Source: Prevotella sp.
Lineage (GTDB): Bacteria; Bacteroidota; Bacteroidia; Bacteroidales; Bacteroidaceae
Reading direction: 5' to 3'
DNA length: 64,000 nt
Assembly (NCBI GenBank): GCA_017557405.1
Contig: JAFYYV010000009.1
Location: 94,721-158,720 of the forward strand
Position numbers and translations under genes: made by a program. The notes under the pieces are model-generated. The model was not told where the DNA came from, ran no database searches, and saw nothing but the letters and a program-made list of their open reading frames with translations. Shown here in pieces: positions 34,553 to 45,095 of the stretch (the first letter of the stretch is position 1; each line of letters begins with the position of its first letter).

Positions 34553-37003
34553 ATGATGAAAAAACTGATGATGTTGCTGCTCATGTTGGTGGCAATGGTT
34601 GAAGTAGCTCAGGCTCAGGACCGCAAGTTGTGGTATAGTGCTCCCGCGAAGAGCTGGCTGGAAGCAATGCCCGTGGGCAACAGCCGCTTGGGAGGAATGG
34701 TCTATGGTGGTGCAGAGCGCGAGGTGATTGCGTTGAACGAAGAGACCTTCTGGTCGGGTGGACCTCACAACAACAATTCGGAGGAGGCGCTGCCTTATCT
34801 GAAAGCTGTGCGCGACAGCATCTTTGCCGGCAACGAGATGTATGCACAAGACATCACCGCCAAGCATTTCGTGGTGGGACCTCACGGCATGCGCTTCCTG
34901 CCGCTGGGAAATGCCGTGCTGACCTTCCCAAAGGTGGGCGAGGTGGACGGCTACTACCGCGACCTCAACCTGGAGAACGCCACCGCTACCACGCAATATC
35001 AGTCGAATGGAGTGGGCTACAAGCGCACGGTGCTGGCTTCGATTCCCGATGGCGTCATCGTGGTGAGGATAGAGGCCGACAAGAAGGGCGCACTCGACTT
35101 CGCGTTGGGTTTCGAGGGTGAGCTGAAGCATGAAGTCAACGCCGAGAAAGGGACGCTGACAGCCGTTGTGGACGGTGTGGACCAAGAGGGCGTGAAGGCA
35201 GGCTTGAAGGCCGAGTGCCGCATGGTGGTGGAGAGCGATGGCCGCACGGAGAGCCGTGAGGGCAAGGTGGTGGTGGAAGGAGCCACAACAGCCACCATCC
35301 GCATTGTCGCCGCCACGAACTTCGTGAACTACCACGACGTGAGCGGAAACGCCCATGCACGCAACGAATCGACGTTGGCAAGCACTGCCCGCATGAAATA
35401 CGACCAACTGCTAAAACGCCACATCGCCGCCTATCGGGAGCAGTATGCCCGTGTGAGCCTTGTGCTGCCCACATCGGAGGCCTCGACATTGGAGACCGAC
35501 AAGCGTTTGGAACTCTTCGCCAAGGATGAGAACGCCATCAGCGATATGGATTTGGTGGCCCTGATGTTCCAGTTCGGTCGCTATCTGCTCATCTCCTCGT
35601 CGCAACCTGGAGGACAGGCAGCCAACCTGCAAGGCGTGTGGAACGACAAACTGAACGCCCCTTGGGACAGCAAATACACCATTAACATCAACGCCGAGAT
35701 GAACTACTGGCCAGCCGACATCACGAACCTGGGAGAGACGCAGATGCCGCTGTTCACGATGATGAAGGACCTGAGCGAGACAGGTGCCATTACAGCCCGC
35801 AAACTCTACGACTGTGGGGGATGGGTGGCGCACCACAATACTGACATCTGGCGCATTGCAGGACCGGTGGATGGCCCGCAGTGGGGTATGTTCCCCACAG
35901 GAGGCGCATGGCTCACCACACACATCTGGCAACATTACCTCTATTCGGGCGACAAGAAGTTCCTGACGGAGATGTATCCCGTACTGAAGGGTGCTGCCGA
36001 CTTCCTGCTCGACTTCCTGCAGACCGACCCGCGCACAGGGTGGTTGGTCACAGTGCCTACGGTATCGCCCGAGCATGGTCCTATGGGTACCAACACGCCT
36101 CTGACGGCTGGTTCGACTATGGACAACCAAATCGTGTTCGACGTGCTGACAGCCACCCGGAAGGCCACGCAAATCGTGAACCCCAATGCTGCCTATGAGC
36201 AACGCCTGAAGGCCGCCATTGACAAGCTGCCGCCGATGCAGGTGGGACAGTACGGTCAGTTGCAGGAGTGGCAGCAGGATGGTGACGACCCGAACGACCA
36301 GCATCGTCATGTGTCGCATCTGTATGGATTGTATCCCTCGAACCAGATATCCCCTTACCGCAATTCGCAACTGTTTGCCGCCGCTGCCACCACGCTGCGC
36401 CAGCGTGGCGACATGGCCACCGGTTGGAGCCTAGGTTGGAAAATCAACTTCTGGGCTCGTTTGCAGGATGGCGACCACGCTTTCAAGATCATCAGCAACA
36501 TGCTTCATCTGCTGCCCGATGACCGGTCGGCACGCAGATATCCCAACGGTCGTACCTATCCCAACCTCTTCGATGCCCATCCACCTTTCCAGATTGATGG
36601 CAACTTCGGTTGCACGGCAGGTGTGGCTGAGATGTTGGTGCAGAGCCACGATGGTGCCGTCCACTTGTTGCCCGCCCTGCCTGCAGCATGGAGCAATGGC
36701 GAGGTGAAGGGCCTGCGTGCACGTGGAGGATGCGTGGTTGACATGACGTGGGCAAACGGGAAACTGCAGAAGGCGAACGTTCGTTCAACGTTGGGTGGTG
36801 TGATTCGCATTCGTTCTTATGTGCCCCTGAAAGACTTGAAAGCCGCCCAGGGCGACTGTCCGAACGAGTTGTTGGCTCCTGCCGAGGTGAAGACCCCGCT
36901 GAAATCGCCCAAATTCAAAGGCGCCCAGGCAATACCTCTGAAGGTGTACGAATACGACCTGCCGACGAAGGCCGGAAAGACCTATACACTCGTGGCTGAA
37001 TAA
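34553..37003 (+). CDS. glycoside hydrolase family 95 protein (probable alpha-L-fucosidase)
   Basis: 816 residues with a signal peptide ending VAQAQ (about residue 22). The GH95 N-terminal beta domain begins [46 protein letters not shown]. The (alpha/alpha)6 barrel has [54 protein letters not shown] and the catalytic region [27 protein letters not shown], where E572 corresponds to the general acid. [23 protein letters not shown] and LLPALPAAW follow. It should release terminal L-fucose (some members galactose) from glycans by inversion. It stands alone, without SusC/D genes. Confidence 0.92.
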   Translation: MMKKLMMLLLMLVAMVEVAQAQDRKLWYSAPAKSWLEAMPVGNSRLGGMVYGGAEREVIALNEETFWSGGPHNNNSEEALPYLKAVRDSIFAGNEMYAQDITAKHFVVGPHGMRFLPLGNAVLTFPKVGEVDGYYRDLNLENATATTQYQSNGVGYKRTVLASIPDGVIVVRIEADKKGALDFALGFEGELKHEVNAEKGTLTAVVDGVDQEGVKAGLKAECRMVVESDGRTESREGKVVVEGATTATIRIVAATNFVNYHDVSGNAHARNESTLASTARMKYDQLLKRHIAAYREQYARVSLVLPTSEASTLETDKRLELFAKDENAISDMDLVALMFQFGRYLLISSSQPGGQAANLQGVWNDKLNAPWDSKYTININAEMNYWPADITNLGETQMPLFTMMKDLSETGAITARKLYDCGGWVAHHNTDIWRIAGPVDGPQWGMFPTGGAWLTTHIWQHYLYSGDKKFLTEMYPVLKGAADFLLDFLQTDPRTGWLVTVPTVSPEHGPMGTNTPLTAGSTMDNQIVFDVLTATRKATQIVNPNAAYEQRLKAAIDKLPPMQVGQYGQLQEWQQDGDDPNDQHRHVSHLYGLYPSNQISPYRNSQLFAAAATTLRQRGDMATGWSLGWKINFWARLQDGDHAFKIISNMLHLLPDDRSARRYPNGRTYPNLFDAHPPFQIDGNFGCTAGVAEMLVQSHDGAVHLLPALPAAWSNGEVKGLRARGGCVVDMTWANGKLQKANVRSTLGGVIRIRSYVPLKDLKAAQGDCPNELLAPAEVKTPLKSPKFKGAQAIPLKVYEYDLPTKAGKTYTLVAE

Positions 37004-37029
37004 AGCGGACAAGAGGGAGGCGTACGGAG

Positions 37030-37410
37030 ATGGCTGAACACAACGAAACAGGAAAATGGGGTGAGCAGAAGGCTGTGGAATGGCTCCACAAGCGAGGCTA
37101 TACCATTCGTGAGTGCGATTGGCGGATTGGTCATCGTGACATTGACATCATCGCCCTTACCGAGGACATGCGGACCGTGGTGTTCATTGAGGTGAAAACG
37201 CGCAGCAGTTCGATGGTGATCAATCCTGAAGACGCCGTGGACCGGAATAAGATTCGGAATCTTGCCAAGGCCGCCAATGCCTATGTGAAGATGAACAAGA
37301 TCACGCTCGACATTCGTTTCGACATTCTGACTGTGGTAGGGATGGAGGGCGACGAGCATCCTGTGGTTGAGCATTGGGAAGACGCCTTCAACCCCATGTT
37401 GGCCTTTTAA
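37030..37410 (+). CDS. YraN/UPF0102 family endonuclease-like protein
   Basis: 126 residues. The family pattern is complete: GKWGEQKAVEWLHKRGYTIRECDWRIGHRDIDIIAL, then VVFIEVKTRSS, and DRNKIRNLAKAANAYVKMN. The D-x(n)-E-x-K residues (D in RDIDII, EVK) match the catalytic layout of restriction-like nucleases. The biological role is unknown. It lies 26 bp after the GH95 gene and 11 bp before birA. Confidence 0.93.
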   Translation: MAEHNETGKWGEQKAVEWLHKRGYTIRECDWRIGHRDIDIIALTEDMRTVVFIEVKTRSSSMVINPEDAVDRNKIRNLAKAANAYVKMNKITLDIRFDILTVVGMEGDEHPVVEHWEDAFNPMLAF

Positions 37411-37421
37411 ACGGAAAACGG

Positions 37422-38165
37422 ATGAAGATAGACTACCAGTTCCTGCCTGAGACCGACTCTACCAACAGGTGGTTGAAAGACTACGAAGCCGCCAACGTTG
37501 AAGAGGTGGTGGTTTGTTGGACGGACTACCAAACGGCAGGGCGTGGTTGTGGGGCGAACACGTGGGAAAGCGAGCGAGGGAAGAACCTTCTTTTCTCAGT
37601 GCTCGTACATCCCACCTTTCTGGATGCTGGTAGTCAGTTTGTGATCTCGATGATGATGGCCAATGCCATCTGCCAGCAGTTGTCGGCACTGCTGCCTACT
37701 GAGTCCATCAGCGTGAAATGGCCGAACGACATCTATGTGGGCGACCAGAAGATTTGCGGGATACTGATTGAAAACCACCTGCGTGGGCGCAACATAGCCG
37801 ATAGCGTGCTGGGCGTGGGGGTGAATGTCAACCAGACCGCTTTCGTGAGCGACGCTCCCAATCCTGTCTCACTCGCCCAGTTGATGGGGCACGAAGTGGA
37901 ACGTCTTCCTTTGCTGGAGACGATTGTGGAGTCGTTCTGCAAAGATTTGAAACAGTTGGAGGCGAATGCAAGCCATGTCGAGGCAGTTCGCTCGAACTAT
38001 CTCGCTCGTCTGTATCGTCGTGAAGGTTTTCATGCCTATCGTGATGAACAGGACGACTTTGAGGCCGAACTGATGACTGTGGAAACAGATGGCCATCTGG
38101 TGCTTCGCGACAAAGAGGGCAAGACACGTCGATATGCTTTCAAAGAAGTTCAGTTCGTTTTGTAA
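37422..38165 (+). CDS. birA: biotin--[acetyl-CoA-carboxylase] ligase
   Basis: 247 residues from the ATG at 37422 (MKIDYQFLPETDSTN). The catalytic loop is AGRGCGANTWES, close to the consensus GRGRxGRxW, followed by GKNLLFSVLVHPTFL, ISVKWPNDIYVGDQKICGILIENHL and VLGVGVNVNQT. It attaches biotin to the carboxyl-carrier protein of acetyl-CoA or related carboxylases. There is no N-terminal helix-turn-helix, so it is an enzyme only, not a repressor. Ends with the typical small C-terminal SH3-like domain. Confidence 0.94.
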   Translation: MKIDYQFLPETDSTNRWLKDYEAANVEEVVVCWTDYQTAGRGCGANTWESERGKNLLFSVLVHPTFLDAGSQFVISMMMANAICQQLSALLPTESISVKWPNDIYVGDQKICGILIENHLRGRNIADSVLGVGVNVNQTAFVSDAPNPVSLAQLMGHEVERLPLLETIVESFCKDLKQLEANASHVEAVRSNYLARLYRREGFHAYRDEQDDFEAELMTVETDGHLVLRDKEGKTRRYAFKEVQFVL

Positions 38166-38299
38166 ATACAGAAATAATAAAAATAATTCTTTTAGTCGGC
38201 TGACGCCTTTGTAAAAGCGGCAAAGCCGAGCGGTAAAATCGTCAAATCGTCAAATAAATTGTACATTGTAAATAGTTAAATAGTAAATATTAAATTATC

Positions 38300-39010
38300 A
38301 TGGCTCGATTTAAACGTATTCTTTTGAAGCTCAGCGGTGAGAGTTTGGCTGCTGGAACAGGTTTTGGTATTGATCCGCAACGCCTCTCGGAGTATGCACA
38401 ACAAATCAAGGAGGTGCACGAGATGGGAGTGCAGATAGGCATTGTCATCGGTGGTGGCAACATCTTCCGTGGTTTGAAAGGCGCTCAGAAAGGTTTTGAT
38501 CGCGTGAAAGGCGACCAGATGGGTATGATGGCGACAGTCATCAACTCGTTGGCATTGAGTTCGGCTTTGGACACGGTTGGCGTGAAGAACAAGGTGCTCA
38601 CGGCCATTCGTATGGAGCCCGTTGGTGAGTTCTATTCGAAGTGGAAGGCTATCGATGCGATGGAGGCTGGTTTCGTGTGCATCTTCTCGGCAGGAACAGG
38701 TTCGCCCTATTTCACTACCGACACAGGTTCAAGCCTGCGTGGTGTGGAGATTGAGGCCGATGTGATGTTAAAAGGTACGCGCGTGGATGGTGTCTACACG
38801 GCTGATCCCGAAAAAGACCCCACTGCCACGAAGTTCACCGACATCACCTACACCGAGGTGCTCAAGCGTAATCTGAAGGTGATGGACCTCTCGGCCGTCG
38901 TGATGTGCGACGACAACAATCTGCCCATCTATGTCTTCAACATGGATGTGGTGGGTAATCTGAAACGTGTGATGGAGGGTGAGGAGATTGGAACGCTGGT
39001 TCACAAATAA
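38300..39010 (+). CDS. pyrH: UMP kinase (uridylate kinase)
   Basis: 236 residues of the amino-acid-kinase fold: KRILLKLSGESLAAGTGFGIDPQRL, GVQIGIVIGGGNIFRG, GDQMGMMATVINSLALSSAL, GTGSPYFTTDTGSSLRGVEIEADVMLKGTRVDGVYTADPEKD and the C-terminal NLPIYVFNMDVVGNLKRVMEGEEIGTLV. It makes UDP from UMP and ATP. The 134-bp upstream region contains repeated ATCGTCAA and TTGTAAAT-like text but no clear promoter. Confidence 0.97.
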   Translation: MARFKRILLKLSGESLAAGTGFGIDPQRLSEYAQQIKEVHEMGVQIGIVIGGGNIFRGLKGAQKGFDRVKGDQMGMMATVINSLALSSALDTVGVKNKVLTAIRMEPVGEFYSKWKAIDAMEAGFVCIFSAGTGSPYFTTDTGSSLRGVEIEADVMLKGTRVDGVYTADPEKDPTATKFTDITYTEVLKRNLKVMDLSAVVMCDDNNLPIYVFNMDVVGNLKRVMEGEEIGTLVHK

Positions 39011-39028
39011 GAGTGCCAGCGGCTTGTC

Positions 39029-39289
39029 TTAAGCATCTTCGTATTCCACGTATTCCCCCTCTTCTTTGGGAATGATTTTCTTACCAATCTCTTCGGCTGG
39101 CCGGCTGTCGATGATAACGTTACCATCGGCTTGTGTGGCTTGCCGAGGCTGATTGCCGCGTGTTTTTTGCTTTGTGGTCTTGGCATTGTTGTGCAACTTC
39201 CTGATGGCCAATACGACAAACAAGGAAATGAAGAGAACGACGAGTAACCCAAAGAGGAGAACGTAGAAAAGGAATCGGAGTATGAACAT
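39029..39289 (-). CDS. DUF4834 family membrane protein
   Basis: 86 residues: one N-terminal membrane helix (about 3-29, LRFLFYVLLFGLLVVLFISLFVVLA), then a basic stretch and an acidic C-terminus (IIPKEEGEYVEYEDA) typical of the DUF4834 proteins of Bacteroidetes. Function unknown. It is the last gene after psd and pssA, 30 bp downstream of pssA, so it may be linked with phospholipid synthesis; that is only an inference from position. Confidence 0.82.
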   Translation of the reverse strand: MFILRFLFYVLLFGLLVVLFISLFVVLAIRKLHNNAKTTKQKTRGNQPRQATQADGNVIIDSRPAEEIGKKIIPKEEGEYVEYEDA

Positions 39290-39319
39290 GGTGGCTGGTG
39301 GGTGTTTGGTGTTGGGGTG

Positions 39320-40063
39320 TTAATTTGGGGTGTTAGCTTTGGAGGGTAGGTGTCGGCTGATGATGGAGAGTGCGACATACCACGCGATGATGATGGCCAA
39401 ACCAGCAATGCCGAAGTACAACAACAGGGGTATGCACGAGAGCAGGAATATGTATTTCACTTCATTGCCTTTCCATCCCCAATGTTTGAACTTCAGGGCA
39501 AACATGGGTATTTCGGCCACGAGCAGCCAACAACTCACGCAAACCATGAACAACAAAACTGGATATGCAAAGGAGTCTTTCTCCAAATAGGGTGAAAGGC
39601 CTACGATGAGCGATCCCCAATATAGTGCGTTGGCTGGGGTAGGCAAGCCGATGAACGATGATGTCTGTCGTTCGTCAAGGTTGAATTTCGCCAACCTCAA
39701 CGCTGAGAAGGCTGCCATCACGAAGGCGAAGTAGGGGATGATTTGACGCAGACTGATGCCGAAAAGGGTATGGCTTGTCACTGCCGCTGGAGCGTCCATG
39801 ACATACAGCTCGGAAAAGATAATGGCTGAAGGCGCCACTCCGAATGTAACAACATCAGCCAGTGAATCGAGTTCCTTGCCTATGGGCGAACTAACATGCA
39901 ACAGTCGTGCACTCATGCCATCGAAGAAATCGAAGGCCGCACCGATGACAATCCACAACAACGCCATGCGTGGATTGCCTGCAAAAGCCATTGAGGTGGC
40001 AATGCACCCTGAAATGAGGTTGCAGCAAGTCAGCGTGTTGGGAATGTGCTTCTTTAACATCAA
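39320..40063 (-). CDS. pssA: CDP-diacylglycerol--serine O-phosphatidyltransferase
   Basis: 247 residues, hydrophobic, with about six to eight membrane helices. The CDP-alcohol phosphotransferase motif D-G-x2-A-R-x8-G-x3-D-x3-D is present: FDGMSARLLHVSSPIGKELDSLADVVTFGVAP. It joins serine to CDP-diacylglycerol, giving phosphatidylserine, which the neighbouring psd product decarboxylates. The gene starts 16 bp after psd. Confidence 0.95.
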   Translation of the reverse strand: MMLKKHIPNTLTCCNLISGCIATSMAFAGNPRMALLWIVIGAAFDFFDGMSARLLHVSSPIGKELDSLADVVTFGVAPSAIIFSELYVMDAPAAVTSHTLFGISLRQIIPYFAFVMAAFSALRLAKFNLDERQTSSFIGLPTPANALYWGSLIVGLSPYLEKDSFAYPVLLFMVCVSCWLLVAEIPMFALKFKHWGWKGNEVKYIFLLSCIPLLLYFGIAGLAIIIAWYVALSIISRHLPSKANTPN

Positions 40064-40079
40064 AGATAAAGATTAAGAA

Positions 40080-40778
40080 TTAAACATTACGAAGCTTGGC
40101 AATCACAGTCTGGTCGCCAGTGGTGGATTGACCCATTTTCACGCAAACCTCAGTGCCTATAGGCAGATAGACATCTACACGGGAACCGAATTTGATGAAG
40201 CCCAGATGTTCGTCAATATAGCAGTCTTCTCCTTCCTTGGCGTAGGTGACAATGCGTCGAGCCACGGCTCCTGCAATTTGTCGACAGAGGATGTCAACGC
40301 CGTCGGGGGTGGTGATCATCACGTCAGCGTGTTCGTTCTCTTCGCTGGCTTTGGGCAACCAAGCCTTGTGGAAGTTGCCGTTATGATGTGTAACGGACTT
40401 CACTTGTCCATCAACGGGGAACCAATTGGCGTGTACGTTCCACAGGCTCATGAAGATGCTGATCATCAGTCGGCGGTCGTGGAAATATTCATCTTCATCT
40501 ACTTCTTCGACGACAACAATCCTACCATCGGCAGGTGCCACCACAATGTTGTCGGTGTCTTCCTGAGGAAAATAGCGGATGGGACAACGGAAGAAATTCA
40601 GTACGATGGAATAGATGGTTCCAAAGACGATGATGAAGATGGCAAAAGGTATTTTCGTATCGAATGAACGCCATAGTAGAAGAGCGATGGCCGCCAATGC
40701 AATGCCACCCCATAGAAGGGTGTTGGTACCTTCGCGGTGTATTCTTATCTTTTTTAGTTTCTTGATTCTTTTTCCCAT
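40080..40778 (-). CDS. psd: phosphatidylserine decarboxylase proenzyme
   Basis: 232 residues. A hydrophobic N-terminal segment (about 20-65) is followed by the catalytic domain: [39 protein letters not shown], and the self-cleavage site GS (G198-S199) in [15 protein letters not shown]. Cleavage leaves a pyruvoyl group on the small subunit. This is the short, bacterial type II (psd-A-like) form. It makes phosphatidylethanolamine. First gene of psd-pssA-DUF4834. Confidence 0.95.
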   Translation of the reverse strand: MGKRIKKLKKIRIHREGTNTLLWGGIALAAIALLLWRSFDTKIPFAIFIIVFGTIYSIVLNFFRCPIRYFPQEDTDNIVVAPADGRIVVVEEVDEDEYFHDRRLMISIFMSLWNVHANWFPVDGQVKSVTHHNGNFHKAWLPKASEENEHADVMITTPDGVDILCRQIAGAVARRIVTYAKEGEDCYIDEHLGFIKFGSRVDVYLPIGTEVCVKMGQSTTGDQTVIAKLRNV

Positions 40779-40807
40779 GATTTAGATGAGTAGTTCTTTC
40801 CAAAGTG

Positions 40808-40838
40808 CAAAGGTAATGTTTTTTTACCAAAGTGACAA
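40808..40838 (-). promoter_or_regulatory. promoter of the psd operon
   Basis: On the minus strand TTG (40836-40838), 20-bp spacer, TACCTTTG (40808-40815); leader about 30 nt. Confidence 0.78.
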
Positions 40839-40855
40839 ATTTTTGCTTTGTTTCT

Positions 40856-40885
40856 TTGTCGTTTCGATTAAAAACGCTATCTTTA
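40856..40885 (+). promoter_or_regulatory. promoter of dnaE
   Basis: TTG (40856-40858), 19-bp spacer, TATCTTTA (40878-40885), one mismatch from TAnnTTTG. It is divergent from the psd promoter. Confidence 0.65.
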
Positions 40886-40904
40886 CACCTCGAAAAATAT
40901 CATT

Positions 40905-43900
40905 ATGGAAGACTTTGTACATTTACACGTTCATACCTATTATTCTATTCTAGACGGACAATCGAGCATTTCCAGGCTGGTGAACAAGGCGTTGGCTGAT
41001 GGCATGCGTGGTATGGCCATCACCGACCACGGCGACATGTTCGGCATCAAAGAGTTTTGCGACTATGTGGCTGGCGTGAATGAGGGACGTGAGAAGGAAG
41101 GTAAGGAACCCTTCAAGCCCATCATTGGCTGCGAGATGTATGTGGCTCAACATCGGAAAGAAGACAAGGTGAAGGAGCATGGCGACATGGGTGGCTACCA
41201 CCTCATCGTGTTGGCCAAGAACTATCATGGTTATAAGAATCTCATCAAATTGGTCAGTCGTTCGTGGGTGGATGGTTTCTATCAGCGTCCGCGAACTGAC
41301 CGTTTCGATTTGGAGAAATATCATGAGGATTTGATTGTTTGTTCGGCTTGTATCGCGGGTGAGGTGCCCAGGAAGATTCTGCAAGACGACATTGCTGGCG
41401 CCCGTGAGGCCATTGAGTGGTATCATCGTGTTTTCGGCGATGACTATTATCTGGAACTACAGCGCCATGAGGTCACCGATCCTTCAGTCATAGCCAATCG
41501 TGAGACATTCCCCATGCAACAGAAGGCGAATAAGGTGCTCATTGAGTTGGCCCAGGAATATGGCATCAAACTTGTTTGCACGAATGACGCTCACTTCGTT
41601 GACAAAGAAAACGCTGAGGCCCACGACCATCTGTTGTGTCTTTCCACCCAAGCTGACCTCGACGATCCTAATCGATTGCGCTACTCCAAACAAGAGTGGT
41701 TCAAGACGCGTGAGGAAATGAATGCCATTTTCAGCGATGTTCCTGAGGCGTTGTCGAACACATTGGAGATTCTTGACAAGGTCGAGATTTATAGCCTTGA
41801 CCATGATCCCATCATGCCATTCTTCCCTATCCCCGAGGATTTTGGAACTGAAGACCAATGGCGGAAGAAATACACGGAAGAACAGCTTTTCAAGGAGTTC
41901 ACCACCGACGAGAATGGTGAGAACCCGCTTCCGAAGGAGGAGGCTGAGAAGAAAATCGCCCATTTGGGTGGCTACGAAAAGCTATATCGCATCAAATTCG
42001 AGGCCGATTACTTGGCCAAGCTTGCCTACGAAGGAGCTGCCAAGCGTTACGAGACGCCTTTGACGAAAGAAGTTGACGACCGCATTCGTTTTGAGCTTCA
42101 CATCATGAAAACGATGGGTTTCCCTGGCTACTTCCTCATCGTTCAGGACTTCATTAACTCCGCTCGTAACGAATTGGATGTGATGGTGGGGCCCGGACGT
42201 GGCTCGGCGGCAGGAAGTGTGGTGGCCTATTGTCTGGGTATTACGAAAATCGACCCGTTGAAATACGACTTGCTGTTCGAGCGTTTCCTGAATCCTGACC
42301 GTATCTCGTTGCCTGATATCGATACCGACTTCGACGATGACGGACGTGGCCGTGTGTTGAAATGGGTGGAAGACAAGTATGGGCATGAGAATTGTGCGCA
42401 TATCATCACCTATAGCTCGATGGCCACCAAGAACTCCATCAAGGATGTGGCGCGCGTTGAAAAACTGCCGCTTGAGAAATCTCTTGCTCTCTGTAAGGCC
42501 ATTCCCGACCGTTTGCCTGATGGCATGAAGATGAATCTGAACAATGCCATCAAGTGCACACCCGAACTGCGTGAGGCCGAGGCTAGCACCGATCCTCGAT
42601 TGAGCAACACCATCAAATATGCCAAGATGCTTGAGGGTACTGTTCGTGGAACGGGTATTCATGCCTGCGGTTTCATTATCTGCCGCGACCCCATTAGTGA
42701 TTGGGTACCAGTATCGACAGCCGACGACCCTGACTTCAAGGACACGAAGACCAACTGCACGCAATACGATGGCCACGTTATTGAATCGACAGGACTTATC
42801 AAGATGGACTTCTTGGGATTGAAAACCCTTTCGGAGTTGAAGGAAGCTGTTGCCAACGTCAAACTGACACGCGGTATTGATGTTGACCTCGACAATATTC
42901 CCATCGACGACCCCAAGACCTACCAGCTTTACCAACAGGGCCGCACAGTCGGTACATTCCAGTTTGAGTCGGCTGGTATGCAGAAGTATTTGCGCGAACT
43001 GAAGCCCACGGTGTTTGAAGACCTCATCGCTATGAACGCGCTCTATCGGCCAGGTCCTATGGAATACATCCCATCATTCATCAAGCGCAAGGCTGGTGTT
43101 GAACCCATTACCTACGACATCCCCTGCATGGAGAAGTATTTGAAGGACACCTACGGCATCACCGTTTATCAGGAGCAGGTGATGTTGCTCTCACGACAAT
43201 TGGCTGATTTCACCCGTGGTCAGAGTGACGCTCTGCGAAAAGCGATGGGTAAGAAGAAAAAGAAGATTGTCGATGAGATGAAACCCATGTTCATCGAGGG
43301 TGGAAAGAGAAACGGACATGACCCGAAAGTGCTCGAGAAGATATGGAGCGACTGGGAGAAGTTTGCCTCATACGCCTTCAACAAGTCTCATGCCGCATGT
43401 TATTCGTGGGTGGCTTTCCAGACGGCTTACATGAAGGCCAATTATCCCGCTGAGTACATGGCTGCTATCATGAGCCGACGCCGCGATCAGATTACTGAAA
43501 TCACGAAGCTGATGGACGAGTGTCGTTCTATGGGCATTCCAACTTTAGGACCTGACGTGAACGAAAGTTATCAGAAGTTTGGTGCCAACCATAAAGGCGA
43601 GATTCGTTTCGGATTGGCAGCCATCAAGGGAATGGGCGATGGTGCCGCATTGGCCATCATCGAAGAGCGTGAGAAGAATGGTCCATATCGCGACATTTTC
43701 GATTTCGCCCAGCGTGTCGACTTGACGATTTGTAATAGAAAGACGTTCGAAAGTCTTGCATTGAGTGGCGGATTCGACAGCTTTGGCATTCCACGCGAGA
43801 GCTATTTCGTTGCCGACAACAAAGGAATGACTTTCCTTGACTCGCTCGTCCGTTATGGCCAGCTTTATCAAGCTGAGCAGCAGCAGGCTCAGAACTCTCT

Positions 43901-44612
43901 CTTTGGCGGTCTTGATGCTGTGGAGATTGCAACTCCTGCCATACCCAAAAGCGAACCGTGGAGTACCATCGAGAAACTCAATCGTGAGCGCGACTTAGTG
44001 GGTATCTATCTCTCTGCTCATCCGCTCGATGAATATAGTTTTATCCTCAAATCCCTTTGCAATACGCATTGTACTGAGTTGACTGACAAATTGGCACTTG
44101 TCCAAAAGAGTGAAGTGGTACTTGGCGGTATTGTGACAGAGGTGAAGCAGAAGTACACCAAACGTGGCACTCCCTGCGGATTTGTCACCATCGAGGACTT
44201 CGAAGGGCAAGGCGAATTAGCGCTCTTTGATGAAGAATGGGGAAAATGGCGTGGCATGTTCACCGAGGGCAGTGTTGTTTTTGTAAAGTGTAAATTCTCG
44301 CAGAGATACTCAACCAGTATGTACGTCGACATGCATATCTTGGAAGTGCAATATATGCAAACCGTCAAAGACGACCGGATAGAGAAATTCACCATTTCTT
44401 TCGATCGCGAAAGCATCGATGAAAGTACTGTCAATGATATTATAACTATGGTAAATGACAGTCCTGGCAATACGGAACTGTATTTCCATATCGTCGACCG
44501 CAAACACAACTCTAATCTTCTCTTGAGATCGGCCACCAAGACCATCAATCTGAAGCGTGACTTGCTGCAATATATCGAAACAAACGACAAACTGTCATAT
44601 CACATCAACTAA
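40905..44612 (+). CDS. dnaE: DNA polymerase III alpha subunit
   Basis: 1235 residues. The N-terminal PHP domain starts FVHLHVHTYYSILDGQSSISRLV. The polymerase core has MVGPGRGSAAGSVVAYCLGIT and the catalytic PDIDTDFDDDGRGRV, with D471 and D473 as metal ligands. The fingers and tandem helix-hairpin-helix regions include MNALYRPGPMEYIPSFIKRK, YGITVYQEQVMLLSRQLADFTRGQSDALRKAMGKKK and FNKSHAACYSWVAFQTAYMK. An OB-fold lies at about 1050-1150. It is the replicative polymerase of the DnaE1 type. Somewhat longer than E. coli DnaE (1160). Confidence 0.98.
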   Translation: MEDFVHLHVHTYYSILDGQSSISRLVNKALADGMRGMAITDHGDMFGIKEFCDYVAGVNEGREKEGKEPFKPIIGCEMYVAQHRKEDKVKEHGDMGGYHLIVLAKNYHGYKNLIKLVSRSWVDGFYQRPRTDRFDLEKYHEDLIVCSACIAGEVPRKILQDDIAGAREAIEWYHRVFGDDYYLELQRHEVTDPSVIANRETFPMQQKANKVLIELAQEYGIKLVCTNDAHFVDKENAEAHDHLLCLSTQADLDDPNRLRYSKQEWFKTREEMNAIFSDVPEALSNTLEILDKVEIYSLDHDPIMPFFPIPEDFGTEDQWRKKYTEEQLFKEFTTDENGENPLPKEEAEKKIAHLGGYEKLYRIKFEADYLAKLAYEGAAKRYETPLTKEVDDRIRFELHIMKTMGFPGYFLIVQDFINSARNELDVMVGPGRGSAAGSVVAYCLGITKIDPLKYDLLFERFLNPDRISLPDIDTDFDDDGRGRVLKWVEDKYGHENCAHIITYSSMATKNSIKDVARVEKLPLEKSLALCKAIPDRLPDGMKMNLNNAIKCTPELREAEASTDPRLSNTIKYAKMLEGTVRGTGIHACGFIICRDPISDWVPVSTADDPDFKDTKTNCTQYDGHVIESTGLIKMDFLGLKTLSELKEAVANVKLTRGIDVDLDNIPIDDPKTYQLYQQGRTVGTFQFESAGMQKYLRELKPTVFEDLIAMNALYRPGPMEYIPSFIKRKAGVEPITYDIPCMEKYLKDTYGITVYQEQVMLLSRQLADFTRGQSDALRKAMGKKKKKIVDEMKPMFIEGGKRNGHDPKVLEKIWSDWEKFASYAFNKSHAACYSWVAFQTAYMKANYPAEYMAAIMSRRRDQITEITKLMDECRSMGIPTLGPDVNESYQKFGANHKGEIRFGLAAIKGMGDGAALAIIEEREKNGPYRDIFDFAQRVDLTICNRKTFESLALSGGFDSFGIPRESYFVADNKGMTFLDSLVRYGQLYQAEQQQAQNSLFGGLDAVEIATPAIPKSEPWSTIEKLNRERDLVGIYLSAHPLDEYSFILKSLCNTHCTELTDKLALVQKSEVVLGGIVTEVKQKYTKRGTPCGFVTIEDFEGQGELALFDEEWGKWRGMFTEGSVVFVKCKFSQRYSTSMYVDMHILEVQYMQTVKDDRIEKFTISFDRESIDESTVNDIITMVNDSPGNTELYFHIVDRKHNSNLLLRSATKTINLKRDLLQYIETNDKLSYHIN

Positions 44613-44684
44613 ACTGGATGGCATGCGGTTTGCTCTCCTAGACAATAGAAAAGAAATACATTTATTCATAAAAACAATATCAAT

Positions 44685-44999
44685 ATGGAAGTTACAATCA
44701 CAAGTGAGAATTTTGAGAGCCTGAAGAATGGCTCCCTGCCTATGGTTGTCGACCTTTGGGCACCTTGGTGTGGCCCCTGCCGTATGGTAGGCCCCGTCAT
44801 CTCTGAGTTGGCAAATGACTATGATGGTCGCATCGTGGTCGGAAAATGCAATGTTGACGAAGAGGAAGATCTTGCCATTGAGTTTGGTGTGCGCAACATC
44901 CCTACCATCTTGTTCTTCAAAGATGGAAAACTTGTTGACAAGTTTGTAGGTGCCGCCACCAAGGCAACACTCGACGAGAAATTCAGTGCATTGCTCTGA
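44685..44999 (+). CDS. trxA: thioredoxin
   Basis: 104 residues with the active site WAPWCGPCRM (C29 and C32), the cis-proline segment VRNIPTILFFKDGK, and the usual C-terminal helix. It reduces protein disulfides in the cytoplasm; there is no signal peptide. It lies 72 bp after dnaE. It ends at a terminator shared with the convergent patatin gene. Confidence 0.96.
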   Translation: MEVTITSENFESLKNGSLPMVVDLWAPWCGPCRMVGPVISELANDYDGRIVVGKCNVDEEEDLAIEFGVRNIPTILFFKDGKLVDKFVGAATKATLDEKFSALL

Positions 45000-45042
45000 T
45001 AAGTCTTTCTTCCCCTGAGGAAGTAAAGGTAATTGAAAAACC

Positions 45043-45081
45043 AAGAGGAAGCAAGACCATTGTCGGTTTTTGCTTCCTCTT
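45043..45081. terminator. bidirectional terminator between trxA and the patatin gene
   Basis: AAGAGGAAGCAA (45043-45054) pairs perfectly with TTGCTTCCTCTT (45070-45081), T-rich after and A-rich before. Confidence 0.85.
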
Positions 45082-45095
45082 TCTTTATCATAGGC

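Noticed and set aside
34538-35407. 289-codon minus-strand frame opposite the GH95 gene
   Set aside because: Antisense shadow without domain resemblance.
41982-42935. 317-codon minus-strand frame inside dnaE
   Set aside because: Antisense to the polymerase core; composition follows the dnaE codon pattern; not a gene.
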